Positions 24,757-33,818 of a stretch of DNA of 40,117 nucleotides are shown piece after piece (within the stretch, counting starts at the first letter, position 1; the number at the start of each line of letters is the position of its first letter). Location: assembly GCA_029933115.1 (NCBI GenBank), contig JAOZOT010000001.1:1-40117 (forward strand). Reading direction: 5' to 3'. The notes under the pieces are model-generated. The model saw only the letters and a program-made list of their open reading frames with translations. It did not search any database and was not told the DNA's origin. Position numbers and translations under genes: made by a program. The DNA is from Anaerolineae bacterium. GTDB lineage: Bacteria; Chloroflexota; Anaerolineae; E26-bin7.

Positions 24757-25902
24757 ATGCGCGTCTTGTTGAACGGCATCAACGCTCTCAGCGCCGGGGG
24801 GCGGGCCGTCGTCAGCAACGTGGTCACCTGCATGGCCGACCTCGCCCCGGACATCACCTTTGACCTGGTGCTCCCCGCCGGTCAAGGATACGAGCACTGG
24901 CGGTCGGCGGGGAACCTGAACGTGCACCTGGTGCGTTGCCCGGCCAATCGGGTGCTGGCACGGTTGGTGGACGTTTATGTGCGCGTTGCCCAATGGTGCC
25001 GTCAGTTTCGGTCGGACGTCTGCTTTACGCTGGGCGACGTTGGGCCGGTCAGGTTGGACATTCCTCACGTGGTGCTTTTGCAGCAGGCCATGATTGTGTA
25101 CCGTGATGGGACCTTTGAGCGGCTCTGGACGTCGAGCGAACGGTGGAAGTTCTGGTACACGCGCCGGCACTTTGGCCGCATGGCTCCCCACTGCGTGGCG
25201 ATCACCGTTCAAACGCCGGTCATGGCCGAGCGACTGTGTCGCATATACCGTGTACCGGAAGACAGAGTGTGGGTGATTTCCAGCGCGTTGCCGGCTCATT
25301 TGCCGGGGCATCAAGCCCCGGCCTCACCCAATGCCCAAATGATGGCTGTAGACAAACCGTGTCGTCTGCTTTTTCTGGCGGCCGGGTACGAGCATAAAAA
25401 CCACGTCATATTGCCTGCTCTGGTACAGGAACTGCGCCGTCGTGGGCTGGCGGACGTTGTGCAGGTCTTTGTGACGCTAGACCCGTCCGTCCGCCGCTAC
25501 GAACGCGACCTGCTCGCCCGCCTGAAACCATACACCGATTGTGTGACCAACCTGGGTCGCCTGTCCCCAGAACAAGTGCCGGGGGCGTACGCGGCCGCCG
25601 GCGCCCTCTTTATGCCCACTCTGGCGGAATCGTTCGGTCTGATCTACCTGGAGGCAATGGCTCACGGCTGTCCGATTTTGACCTCCGACCGGGATTTCGC
25701 CTGTTGGATGTGCGGCGACCTGGCGCTCTACTTTGAGCCGACAGACCCCGTATCCGTGGCCGACGCAGTGGGACAGTTCGTCCACGCGGGGGCGCCGCCG
25801 GAATATGGGGAGCGGGCTGCCCGACGCCTGGCCCAATTTCCGGCTTCCTGGGAGCCGGTGGCCCGGCGATATATCGAGATGCTGAGGCAATGTGCGGCGT
25901 GA
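24757..25902 (+). CDS. Glycosyltransferase, GT4
   Basis: The 381-residue GT-B enzyme starts MRVLLNGINALSAGGRAVVS (the GG loop is at 14-15). The middle contains ITVQTPVMAERLCRIYRVPE at about residue 149. LFLAAGYEHKNHVILPALVQ opens the donor half. PTLAESFGLIYLEAMAHGCP (about 287-306) carries the donor-binding glutamates. A proline- and alanine-rich insert (PGHQAPASPNAQ) lies between the domains. It follows the APH-like gene by five bases and shares its high GC, so the two form a unit with the thymidylate-kinase-like gene. The glycosidic linkage is unknown. Confidence 0.87.
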   Translation: MRVLLNGINALSAGGRAVVSNVVTCMADLAPDITFDLVLPAGQGYEHWRSAGNLNVHLVRCPANRVLARLVDVYVRVAQWCRQFRSDVCFTLGDVGPVRLDIPHVVLLQQAMIVYRDGTFERLWTSSERWKFWYTRRHFGRMAPHCVAITVQTPVMAERLCRIYRVPEDRVWVISSALPAHLPGHQAPASPNAQMMAVDKPCRLLFLAAGYEHKNHVILPALVQELRRRGLADVVQVFVTLDPSVRRYERDLLARLKPYTDCVTNLGRLSPEQVPGAYAAAGALFMPTLAESFGLIYLEAMAHGCPILTSDRDFACWMCGDLALYFEPTDPVSVADAVGQFVHAGAPPEYGERAARRLAQFPASWEPVARRYIEMLRQCAA

Positions 25903-26003
25903 TACGATCCCACATCATCTTCCTGAACATACCTCTGGCGCAAATCCTTGCCAGCTAGCCACAGTTAGTGAGATGCCATAAATCCAGCAGTGCAGAGGGG
26001 GAG

Positions 26004-27086
26004 ATGAGCAACTCTGTCCTGGTGACTGGTAGCAATGGTTTGATTGGTTCAGAAGCAGTGCAATGGTTTGATCGGCTGGGTTGGCAGGTCTACGGTATTG
26101 ATAATAATATGCGTATGCGATTTTTCGGACCTGAGGCAGATACCCGCTGGAACTTAGCTTGGCTGCAAGAGCATACGAATCGTTTTGAACACTTTGATAT
26201 TGATATTCGTGATCGAAAAACAATTCTGCAGTTTTTTCAAGATCACTCGCTAGATTTGATCATTCACTGCGCTGCACAGCCAAGCCATGATCTGGCTGCT
26301 CGAATACCTTTTGAAGATTTTGACACTAATGCGGTAGGAACGCTTAATCTTCTGGAGGCAACTAGGCGATATTGTCCTGATGCCGTGTTCATCTTCATGA
26401 GCACAAACAAAGTATATGGAGATGCACCTAATGAAATCCCACTGGTGGAATTGGAAACACGGTATGACTACGCTAACCCTCAAGACTACAATGGCATAGA
26501 TGAAACTTGCCGCATCGATCGCTGCTTGCACAGTCTCTTTGGGGCCTCAAAGGTTGCGGCCGACATAATGGCTCAAGAATATGGTCGGTATTTCGGTATG
26601 CCTGTCGGGATTTTTCGAGGTGGCTGTCTGACAGGCTCACACCACAGTGGGGTACAATTACATGGCTTTCTCTCCTACCTGGTAAAGGTCGCTGTTAGCG
26701 GCGGATCGTATACAATCTTTGGCTATAAAGGCAAACAAGTACGTGACAATATCCATAGTTGGGATGTTGTAAGTGCTTTCTATGAGTTTTACAAGAACCC
26801 GCGTTGTGGTGAAGTGTATAACATTGGCGGTGGTCGCAATAACAGCATTTCTGTGCTGGAAGCCATTGACAAGATAAGCCGCCTGACCGGTAAGGAAATC
26901 CAATGGACGTACCAGAACCGGCCGCGCGTCGGCGATCACATTTGCTACATCTCCGATCTATCAAAACTGCAAACCCATTACCCTAACTGGAGGATCACGC
27001 GCAAGTTAGATGACATCTTGCAGGATATGGTGGCGTTTGAACTAGCGCGAGTTCAGAAGAGAAGTACCCAATGCGAATTTGGCTAA
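26004..27086 (+). CDS. CDP-tyvelose epimerase-like extended SDR
   Basis: The 360-residue NAD-dependent SDR has the Rossmann motif VLVTGSNGLIGSEAV (5-19). FMSTNKVYGDAPNE at 131-144 is a hallmark of CDP-paratose 2-epimerase (Tyv/RfbE)-type enzymes. RDNIHSWDVVSAF supports this too. The usual YxxxK pair is F179-G-A-S-K183 (codons TTT to AAG). The catalytic Tyr is therefore absent, as I recall for some close relatives. The classical enzyme makes CDP-tyvelose from CDP-paratose; I infer a related sugar epimerase or dehydratase. ATG 26004 follows AGAGGGGGAG; the frame is open 12 codons upstream. The gene is AT-rich relative to its upstream neighbour, implying cassette insertion. Confidence 0.82.
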   Translation: MSNSVLVTGSNGLIGSEAVQWFDRLGWQVYGIDNNMRMRFFGPEADTRWNLAWLQEHTNRFEHFDIDIRDRKTILQFFQDHSLDLIIHCAAQPSHDLAARIPFEDFDTNAVGTLNLLEATRRYCPDAVFIFMSTNKVYGDAPNEIPLVELETRYDYANPQDYNGIDETCRIDRCLHSLFGASKVAADIMAQEYGRYFGMPVGIFRGGCLTGSHHSGVQLHGFLSYLVKVAVSGGSYTIFGYKGKQVRDNIHSWDVVSAFYEFYKNPRCGEVYNIGGGRNNSISVLEAIDKISRLTGKEIQWTYQNRPRVGDHICYISDLSKLQTHYPNWRITRKLDDILQDMVAFELARVQKRSTQCEFG

Positions 27087-28492
27087 TCACTGTGGCTGAT
27101 CCCATACCCTCAGACTACATGCGCCCTATGCGCGTGATGCAGGTAGCCGACCAAGCCATTGCTCGTGGGCACGAGGTGACAATATGGACGACAAGCTTCT
27201 CACATCACCTTAAACGCCAACGAGTTCACCAAGATACAGAATATCAGGTTCAAACAAATTACCGAGTTGTGGTGCTCAAGTCATGGGGCTACAGAAAGAA
27301 CATTTCGTTGCAACGCTATCTGGCTCATTGGCACTTTGCCAAACGGCTTTCCCATGCTTTTGAGAATGCAAAAACGTACCCCGACATTGTGATCGCAACA
27401 TTGCCTCCTCTTGATACAGTATTGGCTGCAGTGACTTTTTGCCAGAAACAAGGCATTCCAGTGGTGGTTGACGTGATTGATCCTTGGCCTGATGGGATTC
27501 TATCACTAGCGCCTAAAGCACTACGCCCACTGGCCAAATTGCTCTTAGTACCACTTTATAGACAAGCCAAGCGCATATTCTCCAGCGTGTCAGCTATAAC
27601 CGGCATATCTCAGACCTATGTTGAGTGGGGACTACAACTCAGCGGCAGAAAAAATATCCCGACATGGGTATTCTGGCCCGCTGCTGATGTGAAGTTTTAT
27701 AACTCAGAAGATGATCAAGCATGCAGGGATAGGTTGGGAATACCACTCAAAAAAAATATCAGGCAGGGATCGAGGTCACCGGACGGCGCTGGAGGCGTTG
27801 AGAGGGGCAGGAGGCAGGGCTCTCAGTGGGATTCAGCGTTCTCAATGGCTCGGGAGGCAAGGTCGCCTACAGTTTTAAATGATACTCATGAGTTGGATGT
27901 GGTTCGTTTTGTGTATGCTGGAGCTTTGGGGCGATCATACGATGTGGAAACCGTAGTTAAAGCAGCCCGCCTGTTGAACAGTCAAGGGGAAAAACGAGCT
28001 CATTTCGAAATTGCTGGCACTGGTCCGAAAGCTGAGCTGATTCACAGCATGGCATCCGAATTACCCAATGTCTCGCTTTACGGGTGGTTAGATGCCAAGG
28101 CCTTGCTAGCGCTGCTAAAGCGCAGCCATGTCGGTTTGGCGCCTTACACGAAGGATTCCACTCAAACGGTCACCTATAAGCTATTTGAATATCTGGCAGC
28201 GGGATTGCCAATTTTGTGCTCATTGCCTGGTGAGATGACAGACTTTATCGTTAAGCACAGGGTAGGCAGGTTCTTTGAACCGGGAAACGCAGTGGCATTG
28301 GCGGATCTGGTGAGCGAGATCCTTGAAGATGTAAGTTGGCTGAAAGATGCAAGTCGCTTGGCCAGACAAGTGGCTTGTAAATACGGAGAGAAGTGCGTTG
28401 TGTATACTAAAATGGTGCAGGTATGGGAGACAATAGCGGAAGATAAAGTATGTTTGAAAGGGCATATCGCCACCAAGTCGAGCGCACTCTAG
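27071..28492 (+). CDS. Glycosyltransferase, GT4 (WbuB-like), with internal insertion
   Basis: The 473-residue GT-B enzyme starts MRIWLITVADPIPSDYMRPM. VVDVIDPWPDGILSLAP lies at about residue 135. The donor half has RFVYAGALGRSYDVETVVKA and YTKDSTQTVTYKLFEYLAAG, typical of WbuB-like GTs. The stretch of about 40 residues after PLKKN (about 230-270) is Arg/Gly/Ser-rich and GC-rich. It looks like an in-frame insert between the two domains, next to an A8 run at 27749. The last 15 residues come from reading out of frame into the nucleotidyltransferase start, so the natural C-terminus may be lost. It overlaps the epimerase by 16 bases. Confidence 0.84.
   Translation: MRIWLITVADPIPSDYMRPMRVMQVADQAIARGHEVTIWTTSFSHHLKRQRVHQDTEYQVQTNYRVVVLKSWGYRKNISLQRYLAHWHFAKRLSHAFENAKTYPDIVIATLPPLDTVLAAVTFCQKQGIPVVVDVIDPWPDGILSLAPKALRPLAKLLLVPLYRQAKRIFSSVSAITGISQTYVEWGLQLSGRKNIPTWVFWPAADVKFYNSEDDQACRDRLGIPLKKNIRQGSRSPDGAGGVERGRRQGSQWDSAFSMAREARSPTVLNDTHELDVVRFVYAGALGRSYDVETVVKAARLLNSQGEKRAHFEIAGTGPKAELIHSMASELPNVSLYGWLDAKALLALLKRSHVGLAPYTKDSTQTVTYKLFEYLAAGLPILCSLPGEMTDFIVKHRVGRFFEPGNAVALADLVSEILEDVSWLKDASRLARQVACKYGEKCVVYTKMVQVWETIAEDKVCLKGHIATKSSAL
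27749..27880 (+). other. GC-rich in-frame insertion after an A8 run inside the GT4 gene
   Basis: Eight consecutive A bases (27749-27756) precede about 120 bases with a GC-rich, purine-rich composition. They encode an Arg/Gly/Ser-rich linker with no GT4 counterpart. Normal GT4 sequence resumes at the VVRFVYAGALG strand. The A run is a candidate slippage site. The insert may be a dispersed repeat or a captured fragment; no homologue is recognised. Confidence 0.5.
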
Positions 28493-29607
28493 TGACTATT
28501 ATGCAACGGGCGTCGGGCTGGGTCAGCCTGTACAAACAAACGGATGACGCCCGGCTGTGGCAGGCCGCGCAGGAGAACCGCGTCGCCTCCATCGTCGCCC
28601 ATGCCCTGATGGATACCCTCGGCCCTGAACACACCCCGGCCCACTGGCGTCGGGCTCACGCAGAGACTTATGACCGCATCTCTGCCTACCTGGCCGAACT
28701 GGACCGCGTCGCTGCCCGGCTGACAGAAGAAGGCATCTCTCTCGTCGCCCTCAAAAACGGCGGCATCGCCCGTGGCCTCTATCCCTGCCCTGGCTGCTGC
28801 CCCATGGGGGACCTGGACGTGCTGGTGGAAAAACGCCACTTTCGTCGTGCCCACCGAATTCTGCTGGCCGGAGGCTACCACTTTGAGTTCCGCAGTCCAC
28901 TGGAGGAGGCCGAGCTGGAAGCTGCCGAAAAAAGCGGTGGGGCCGAATATTGGAAAATCCTGCCCAATGGCGTGAGACTGTGGCTTGAACTGCAATGGCG
29001 GCCGGTGGCCGGACGCTGGATCCGCCCCGATCAGGAACCATCCGCCAAAGACCTGATAGCTCGCTCTGCCCCTATCGCCGGTACGGATGTGCGCCTCCTC
29101 GCTCCTGAGGACAACCTGTTGCAGGTCGCCCTCCACACGGCCAAACATTCCTACGTGCGCGCCCCTGGTTTTCGCCTACACCTGGACGTGGAGCGCATCG
29201 TTCGTCACCAGACTATCAACTGGGGTTTGTTTTTGAGTCGGGTGCTGGCTTTGCAGGTCAAGACGCCGGTCTACTTTTCCCTGGTCATCCCCCGGGCTCT
29301 CTTTGGCACGCCGGTGCCCGACGATGTGCTGGACGCCTTGCGTCCGCCGGCGTGGAAGGAGCGTGTGTTCACCCGCTGGATTCAGCGGGTGGGCCTTTTT
29401 AACCCCGACGAGCGCAAATTCGGCAAGGCGGGTTACATCCTCTTCACTGCTCTGCTCTACGACGACCTGCGCGGCCTGTGGCGGGGCGTCTTCCCCGACA
29501 AAGCCTGGATGCAAGAGCGGTACGGGTTCCGAAGTAGCCTGCTGCTGCCCATCTATCACGTTCGCCGGCTGGCAGACCTGACCTGGCGACGAACGCTTAG
29601 CTTATGA
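28450..29607 (+). CDS. Uncharacterised nucleotidyltransferase (NTP_transf_5, Pol-beta fold)
   Basis: The 385-residue protein carries the Pol-beta nucleotidyltransferase core LVALKNGGIARGLYPCPG, followed by PMGDLDVLVEKRHFRRA with the metal-binding D121-x-D123. The helical N-terminus and the later APEDNLLQVALHTAKHSY segment match the NTP_transf_5 family, common in polysaccharide and some peptide-modification loci but of unproved function. It may transfer NMP to a small molecule, or be a catalytic relative with another role. It starts at an ATG within the GT4 end; ATG 28501 is an alternative. It is GC-rich like the 22.65-25.9 kb block, suggesting the AT-rich genes between were inserted. Confidence 0.78.
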   Translation: MFERAYRHQVERTLVTIMQRASGWVSLYKQTDDARLWQAAQENRVASIVAHALMDTLGPEHTPAHWRRAHAETYDRISAYLAELDRVAARLTEEGISLVALKNGGIARGLYPCPGCCPMGDLDVLVEKRHFRRAHRILLAGGYHFEFRSPLEEAELEAAEKSGGAEYWKILPNGVRLWLELQWRPVAGRWIRPDQEPSAKDLIARSAPIAGTDVRLLAPEDNLLQVALHTAKHSYVRAPGFRLHLDVERIVRHQTINWGLFLSRVLALQVKTPVYFSLVIPRALFGTPVPDDVLDALRPPAWKERVFTRWIQRVGLFNPDERKFGKAGYILFTALLYDDLRGLWRGVFPDKAWMQERYGFRSSLLLPIYHVRRLADLTWRRTLSL

Positions 29608-29623
29608 TTATGAGGGAAAGCAA

Positions 29624-30583
29624 ATGAGCTATGGGCTTAAAATACGAGCCTATCGCTTGGGTGATGAAATTCAAATTCTACGATTGTTCCGCCAAAGCTA
29701 TGGACGAGATTTGGATAGGAAGGTTTGGTTTTGGCGTTTTCAAGACAATCCTGCTGGTCAAGGCATCATCTACTTGGGTTGGGACAAAGACACTTTGGCA
29801 GCTCATTATGGAGTCTCAGCGGTTGTCATGCGGATCAGTGGCTGGGATTGGTTGACGGGCTTATCGGGAACTACTATGACGCATCCAGATTATCGTGGAC
29901 AGGGTCTTTTCCCTAAGCTGGCTAGGAAAACGTATGATCAAATGAGACAAGCTGGTATGGCAATGGTATGGGGTTTCCCTAACACCCAATCGCATCGAGG
30001 ATTTGTCCGGGACTTGGAATGGGTGGATATTTACGAGATTCCAACGCTTCGTTTGGCCTTGCCGGGTCATCGTCTATTGCCTGTCCCTCCTCCTACTAAT
30101 ATTTTGGAACTACAATGGTTTGACGGGCGATTTGACCAGTTATGGGAGCAAGTGAGGGATGACTATCGCATCATAGCAAAACGCGATCGTGACTACCTAC
30201 AATGGCGCTATGTCAAAAATCCAGTGACGGAGTACCATATCTTGGCCTATGTGGATGGTGACGATGTGATGGGATATGCCGTGTACAAACGATACCGTGA
30301 AGAACTCCAAATAGTGGATATCCTGACCAGACCGGACATAGAAATTGGCCTTACATTAATCTCTCGTCTAGTGCAAATTGGTCTTGAACAATCGCTTTCG
30401 TCCGTAGGTCTTTGGCTAAACGTGTCACATCCTCTGCACAGAGCGTTAGAGAGATTAGGGTTTTATAATGATAGGCCTGTTATTTACTTTGGAGGGCTGT
30501 CATTGCAGTCCCATTTGCAGGAAACCGAGATATATGATTTTCGCAATTGGTACTTGACGATGGGAGACTCTGATGTGTTTTAA
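29624..30583 (+). CDS. GNAT-family N-acetyltransferase
   Basis: The 319-residue protein has acetyl-CoA motif A HPDYRGQGLFPKLARKTY (87-104). FPNTQSHRGFVRDLEWVD at about 129-146 acts as the motif-B helix and strand. The C-terminal region contains YLQWRYVKNPVTEYHILAYV, as in the acetyltransferase at 11579, suggesting a shared two-lobe architecture. It probably acylates an amino sugar. GAGGGAAAG supports the start. It overlaps the sugar transferase by 11 bases and is AT-rich together with that gene and the PIG-L gene, so the three probably moved as one cassette. Confidence 0.8.
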   Translation: MSYGLKIRAYRLGDEIQILRLFRQSYGRDLDRKVWFWRFQDNPAGQGIIYLGWDKDTLAAHYGVSAVVMRISGWDWLTGLSGTTMTHPDYRGQGLFPKLARKTYDQMRQAGMAMVWGFPNTQSHRGFVRDLEWVDIYEIPTLRLALPGHRLLPVPPPTNILELQWFDGRFDQLWEQVRDDYRIIAKRDRDYLQWRYVKNPVTEYHILAYVDGDDVMGYAVYKRYREELQIVDILTRPDIEIGLTLISRLVQIGLEQSLSSVGLWLNVSHPLHRALERLGFYNDRPVIYFGGLSLQSHLQETEIYDFRNWYLTMGDSDVF

Positions 30584-31241
30584 AATCAGCGAGAGCAAGC
30601 TCCTAGCCACATTGAAGACTGTGAAGGATATCGGGCGCCAATTTCAGCTGGCACTTAAGCGCTTGCTAGATATAGTTCTCTGCATCATTGTGCTTGTTTT
30701 AGGCTTTCCTTTTTTCGTGTTAATTGCTTTTCTGGTTAAATTTTCGTCTCCTGGTCCTATTTTTTTTATGCAGCAGCGAGTTGGTCGCGGAGGTAAGATT
30801 TTTGTAATGATTAAGTTTCGGACAATGGTTGCTGACCATCAGCTAAGTGTACCTCATGTATGGAATCTAACTGAAGAAGCAAGGATAACCTCAGTGGGTA
30901 GGTTCTTACGCGATTTTGGTCTTGATGAGCTGCCACAGGTGTTTAATATCCTCAAGGGAGACATGAGTATTGTTGGTCCACGGCCTCCTTTGCCTATGCA
31001 GGTAGATGATTACACGGAGCGTCAGGCACTTGCGTTTAACATGCGACCAGGAGTGCTTTCCTGGGCTGCGGTTAATGGTCGTCGCTCTATATCTATGGAG
31101 CAACGCCGAGACCTTCATGCTTGGTATGTACAGAACTGGTCTTTATGGCTTGATCTTAAAATACTGTTCCGCTCTTTTCTGGTTGTCCTTAAGAGAGAAA
31201 ATGCAGGTGAACGGCTGGAGACCATCATTACAAAGAATTGA
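30573..31241 (+). CDS. Initiating undecaprenyl-phosphate sugar-1-phosphate transferase
   Basis: The 222-residue protein is a complete small bacterial sugar transferase (PglC/WcaJ core). A re-entrant membrane helix spans LLDIVLCIIVLVLGFPFF (31-48) and onward. VGRGGKIFVMIKFRTM (70-85) and the catalytic D118-E119 of FGLDELPQVFNILKGDMS follow. SIVGPRPPLP completes the site. It loads a sugar phosphate onto undecaprenyl phosphate, the first step of the pathway. ATG 30573 follows GGGAGA and overlaps the preceding stop. It is the only intact initiating enzyme in the window; a broken second copy lies at 31927. Sugar specificity cannot be read from the sequence. Confidence 0.9.
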   Translation: MCFKISESKLLATLKTVKDIGRQFQLALKRLLDIVLCIIVLVLGFPFFVLIAFLVKFSSPGPIFFMQQRVGRGGKIFVMIKFRTMVADHQLSVPHVWNLTEEARITSVGRFLRDFGLDELPQVFNILKGDMSIVGPRPPLPMQVDDYTERQALAFNMRPGVLSWAAVNGRRSISMEQRRDLHAWYVQNWSLWLDLKILFRSFLVVLKRENAGERLETIITKN

Positions 31242-31254
31242 TTTGAGCAAGGGT

Positions 31255-31926
31255 ATGGCCACGCGGGTATTAGTGATTGCTGCTCATCCTGACGACGAGG
31301 TGCTTGGTTGTGGGGGGGCAATTGCTCGTCATGTTGAAAATGGAAGTCAGGTCTATGTACTTATAGCAACACGTGGTGCTCCTGACGTGTTTCCTTCTGC
31401 CCAGGTTGAGACAGTCTGGCAAGAAGCACATGCAGCTCATGAGATGTTGGGTATAACGGAGACATACACTTTGGATTTCTTAGCTCCCCGCCTAGATGTC
31501 ATACCTACGCACGAGCTGGTTGATAGCATTCATGAGCATCTTATACAACTTCGACCGGAAATCGTGTATCTACCTCATCGTGGGGATATTCACAATGATC
31601 ATCGCTGCGTCTATCATGCTACCCTAGTTGCTGCTCGTCCAATTGACAACTGTGGAATCAATCGTTTGCTCTGTTACGAAACGCCTTCGGAGACCGAATG
31701 GGCGCCGCCATCTGGAGATAATGCTTTTGTCCCCACTGTATTTGTTGACATTAGCCGACATTTGGAAATCAAGCTACGAGCAGTTGCCTGTTATCGCTCG
31801 CAAATTAAGGAGCCGCCCCATCCACGTTCATTGAGAACTGTGGAGATTCAGGCCCGTTTACGTGGGAGCACCGTAGGGTTGTCTGCTGCAGAGGCATTTA
31901 TGCTAGTGCGCGAAATAGTCAAATAA
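31255..31926 (+). CDS. PIG-L/LmbE-family deacetylase
   Basis: The 223-residue protein has the zinc-binding AAHPDDEVLGCGG (9-21, with H11 and D14) and the second metal site GDIHNDHRCVYHA at about 110-122. The family removes N-acetyl groups from GlcNAc-type sugars, including lipid-linked ones. The frame is open 83 codons upstream, antisense-free but unlike the family, so ATG 31255 is chosen. It lies 13 bases after the sugar transferase, and these two are likely cotranscribed. It would deacetylate the first or another amino sugar before transfer or acylation. The stop abuts the remnant transferase exactly. Confidence 0.88.
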   Translation: MATRVLVIAAHPDDEVLGCGGAIARHVENGSQVYVLIATRGAPDVFPSAQVETVWQEAHAAHEMLGITETYTLDFLAPRLDVIPTHELVDSIHEHLIQLRPEIVYLPHRGDIHNDHRCVYHATLVAARPIDNCGINRLLCYETPSETEWAPPSGDNAFVPTVFVDISRHLEIKLRAVACYRSQIKEPPHPRSLRTVEIQARLRGSTVGLSAAEAFMLVREIVK

Positions 31927-32196
<270 letters not shown>

Positions 32197-33119
32197 ACTG
32201 CTGCGGGCCTTTCGTCAGGCCTACCAGGCCCTGGGGCTGAGCGGCCGCATCGTGGCCGTGGACATAGACCCGCTGGCCCCCGCTTTGCAGGTCGCCGATC
32301 GCTACTACCTCGTCCCTCGCCTCACCTCACCCCATTACATCCCCACCCTGGTCGGCATCTGTCAGCGCGAACGCATCAACCTGGTTTTCCCTTTGATTGA
32401 CCCTGACATCCCCGTGCTGGCGCGCCATCGAGAGGATATTGAAGCGACGGGCGCCCGCCTGGCGGTGGTCTCGCCGGAGGCGGCCGCCACCGCCGCCGAC
32501 AAGTGGCTGACTGTTCAGTTCTTTCAACGCCTGGACTTGCCCACACCGCGTTCCTGGCTGCCGGGACAACTGGACCCGGCCCAGGTCAGGTATCCGCTTT
32601 TCATCAAACCGCGTTTCGGCAGCGCCGCCAGGAGCACGTTCAAAGTGCGCAACGCCCGAGAGTTGGCCTTCTTTTCGGATTACGTGCCGGATCCCATCGT
32701 GCAGGAATACCTGCCCGGCCCCGAAATCACCAATGACGTCATCTGTGACCTGGAAGGCGAGGTGCTGGCCGTGGTCTCCCGCCGGCGCATCGAAGTGCGT
32801 TGGGGCGAAGTGGCCAAAGGAGTGACGATTCACAACCCGTTCATAACCCGGGCCTGCGTGAAAATTGCCAGGGCGCTGCCGGCCATCGGCCCCATCACCG
32901 TGCAGTGCATGATGAAAGGGGTAACGCCGCATTTCACCGAGATCAATGCCCGGCTGGGTGGCGGGGTGCCACTGGGCATCGCCGCGGGCGTAGAATTTCC
33001 CCGCTGGCTGCTGGCACAAGCGGCCGGACGGCCCATGTATATCCCACCGCCGGACACCTACCTGGTTGGCCTGTACCTGACCCGCTACGATGATTCCTTC
33101 TTTCTGAGCGAAGCCGAAC

Positions 33120-33818
33120 GTGAGCAGGTGGCAAGCCATCGTCTTTGACCTGGACGATACCCTTTACCCGGAGCGAGATTACGTGCTCAGCGGCTTCCGG
33201 GCTGTGGCCGCCTGGGCCGAAGCACACCTGGACATCCCGGCTGCGCTGGGATTGGCCGAGCTACAAAGCCTCTTTGAGCAAGGCGTGCGTGGCGACACCT
33301 TTAACCGCTGGTTGGCGGCGCACGGCCTGGCCTCCGAGAGCCTGGTGCTGCGACTGGTCCAGGTCTATCGAGAGCACGAGCCGGCGCTGACCCCTTTTCC
33401 CGAGGTGCCGGGTTTGCTCGCCTCATTCCGTCGGCGCTATCGCCTGGGCATCGTCAGCGACGGCTACCTGGCCGTGCAGCAGCGCAAGCTGGCGGCCCTG
33501 AACCTGGCCCATCACTTTGAGGCCATCGTCTTTTCCGACGAGTGGGGGCGCAGAGCCTGGAAGCCCAGCGTCATACCGTTCCAGGCCGTCCTGCAGCGGC
33601 TGGCAGTGTCCGCCGCCGGTTCAGTCTACGTGGCGGACAATCCGGGCAAAGATTTCCTCGGTGCCCGGCAGGCCGGTATGTTCACCGTCTGGGTGCGACG
33701 GCCCGGCGGAGAATACGCCCGCTCGACTCCACCGACAGCACACCATGCCCCTCATTGGACTATCACCTCCCTGCTGGAATTGGAATCAACCATTGTGGGA
33801 CAGGAGACGCCTCGTTGA
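33120..33818 (+). CDS. HAD-superfamily phosphatase
   Basis: The 232-residue HAD hydrolase has motif I VFDLDDTLYPE with D10 and D12. Motif II is IVSDGYLAVQ. The conserved Lys lies in RAWKPSVIPF, and motif IV in VYVADNPGKDFLGARQAG. A C1-type helical cap lies between motifs I and II. It probably dephosphorylates a sugar phosphate or nucleotide-linked intermediate of the amino-sugar branch. GTG 33120 is the start, giving M-S-R-W-Q and a 29-base overlap with the ATP-grasp gene. The context with ATP-grasp and DegT is consistent with one enzymatic sub-pathway. The natural substrate is unknown. Confidence 0.83.
   Translation: MSRWQAIVFDLDDTLYPERDYVLSGFRAVAAWAEAHLDIPAALGLAELQSLFEQGVRGDTFNRWLAAHGLASESLVLRLVQVYREHEPALTPFPEVPGLLASFRRRYRLGIVSDGYLAVQQRKLAALNLAHHFEAIVFSDEWGRRAWKPSVIPFQAVLQRLAVSAAGSVYVADNPGKDFLGARQAGMFTVWVRRPGGEYARSTPPTAHHAPHWTITSLLELESTIVGQETPR

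Noticed and set aside
25903..26003. Promoter before the epimerase gene
   Set aside because: A TTGCCA-like -35 is present but no acceptable -10 at the right spacing was found.
28489..29148. 219-codon minus-strand frame
   Set aside because: It is antisense to the nucleotidyltransferase gene and has no recognisable features.
32327..33139. 270-codon minus-strand frame
   Set aside because: It is antisense to the ATP-grasp gene, whose ATP-binding and metal-binding motifs are intact.
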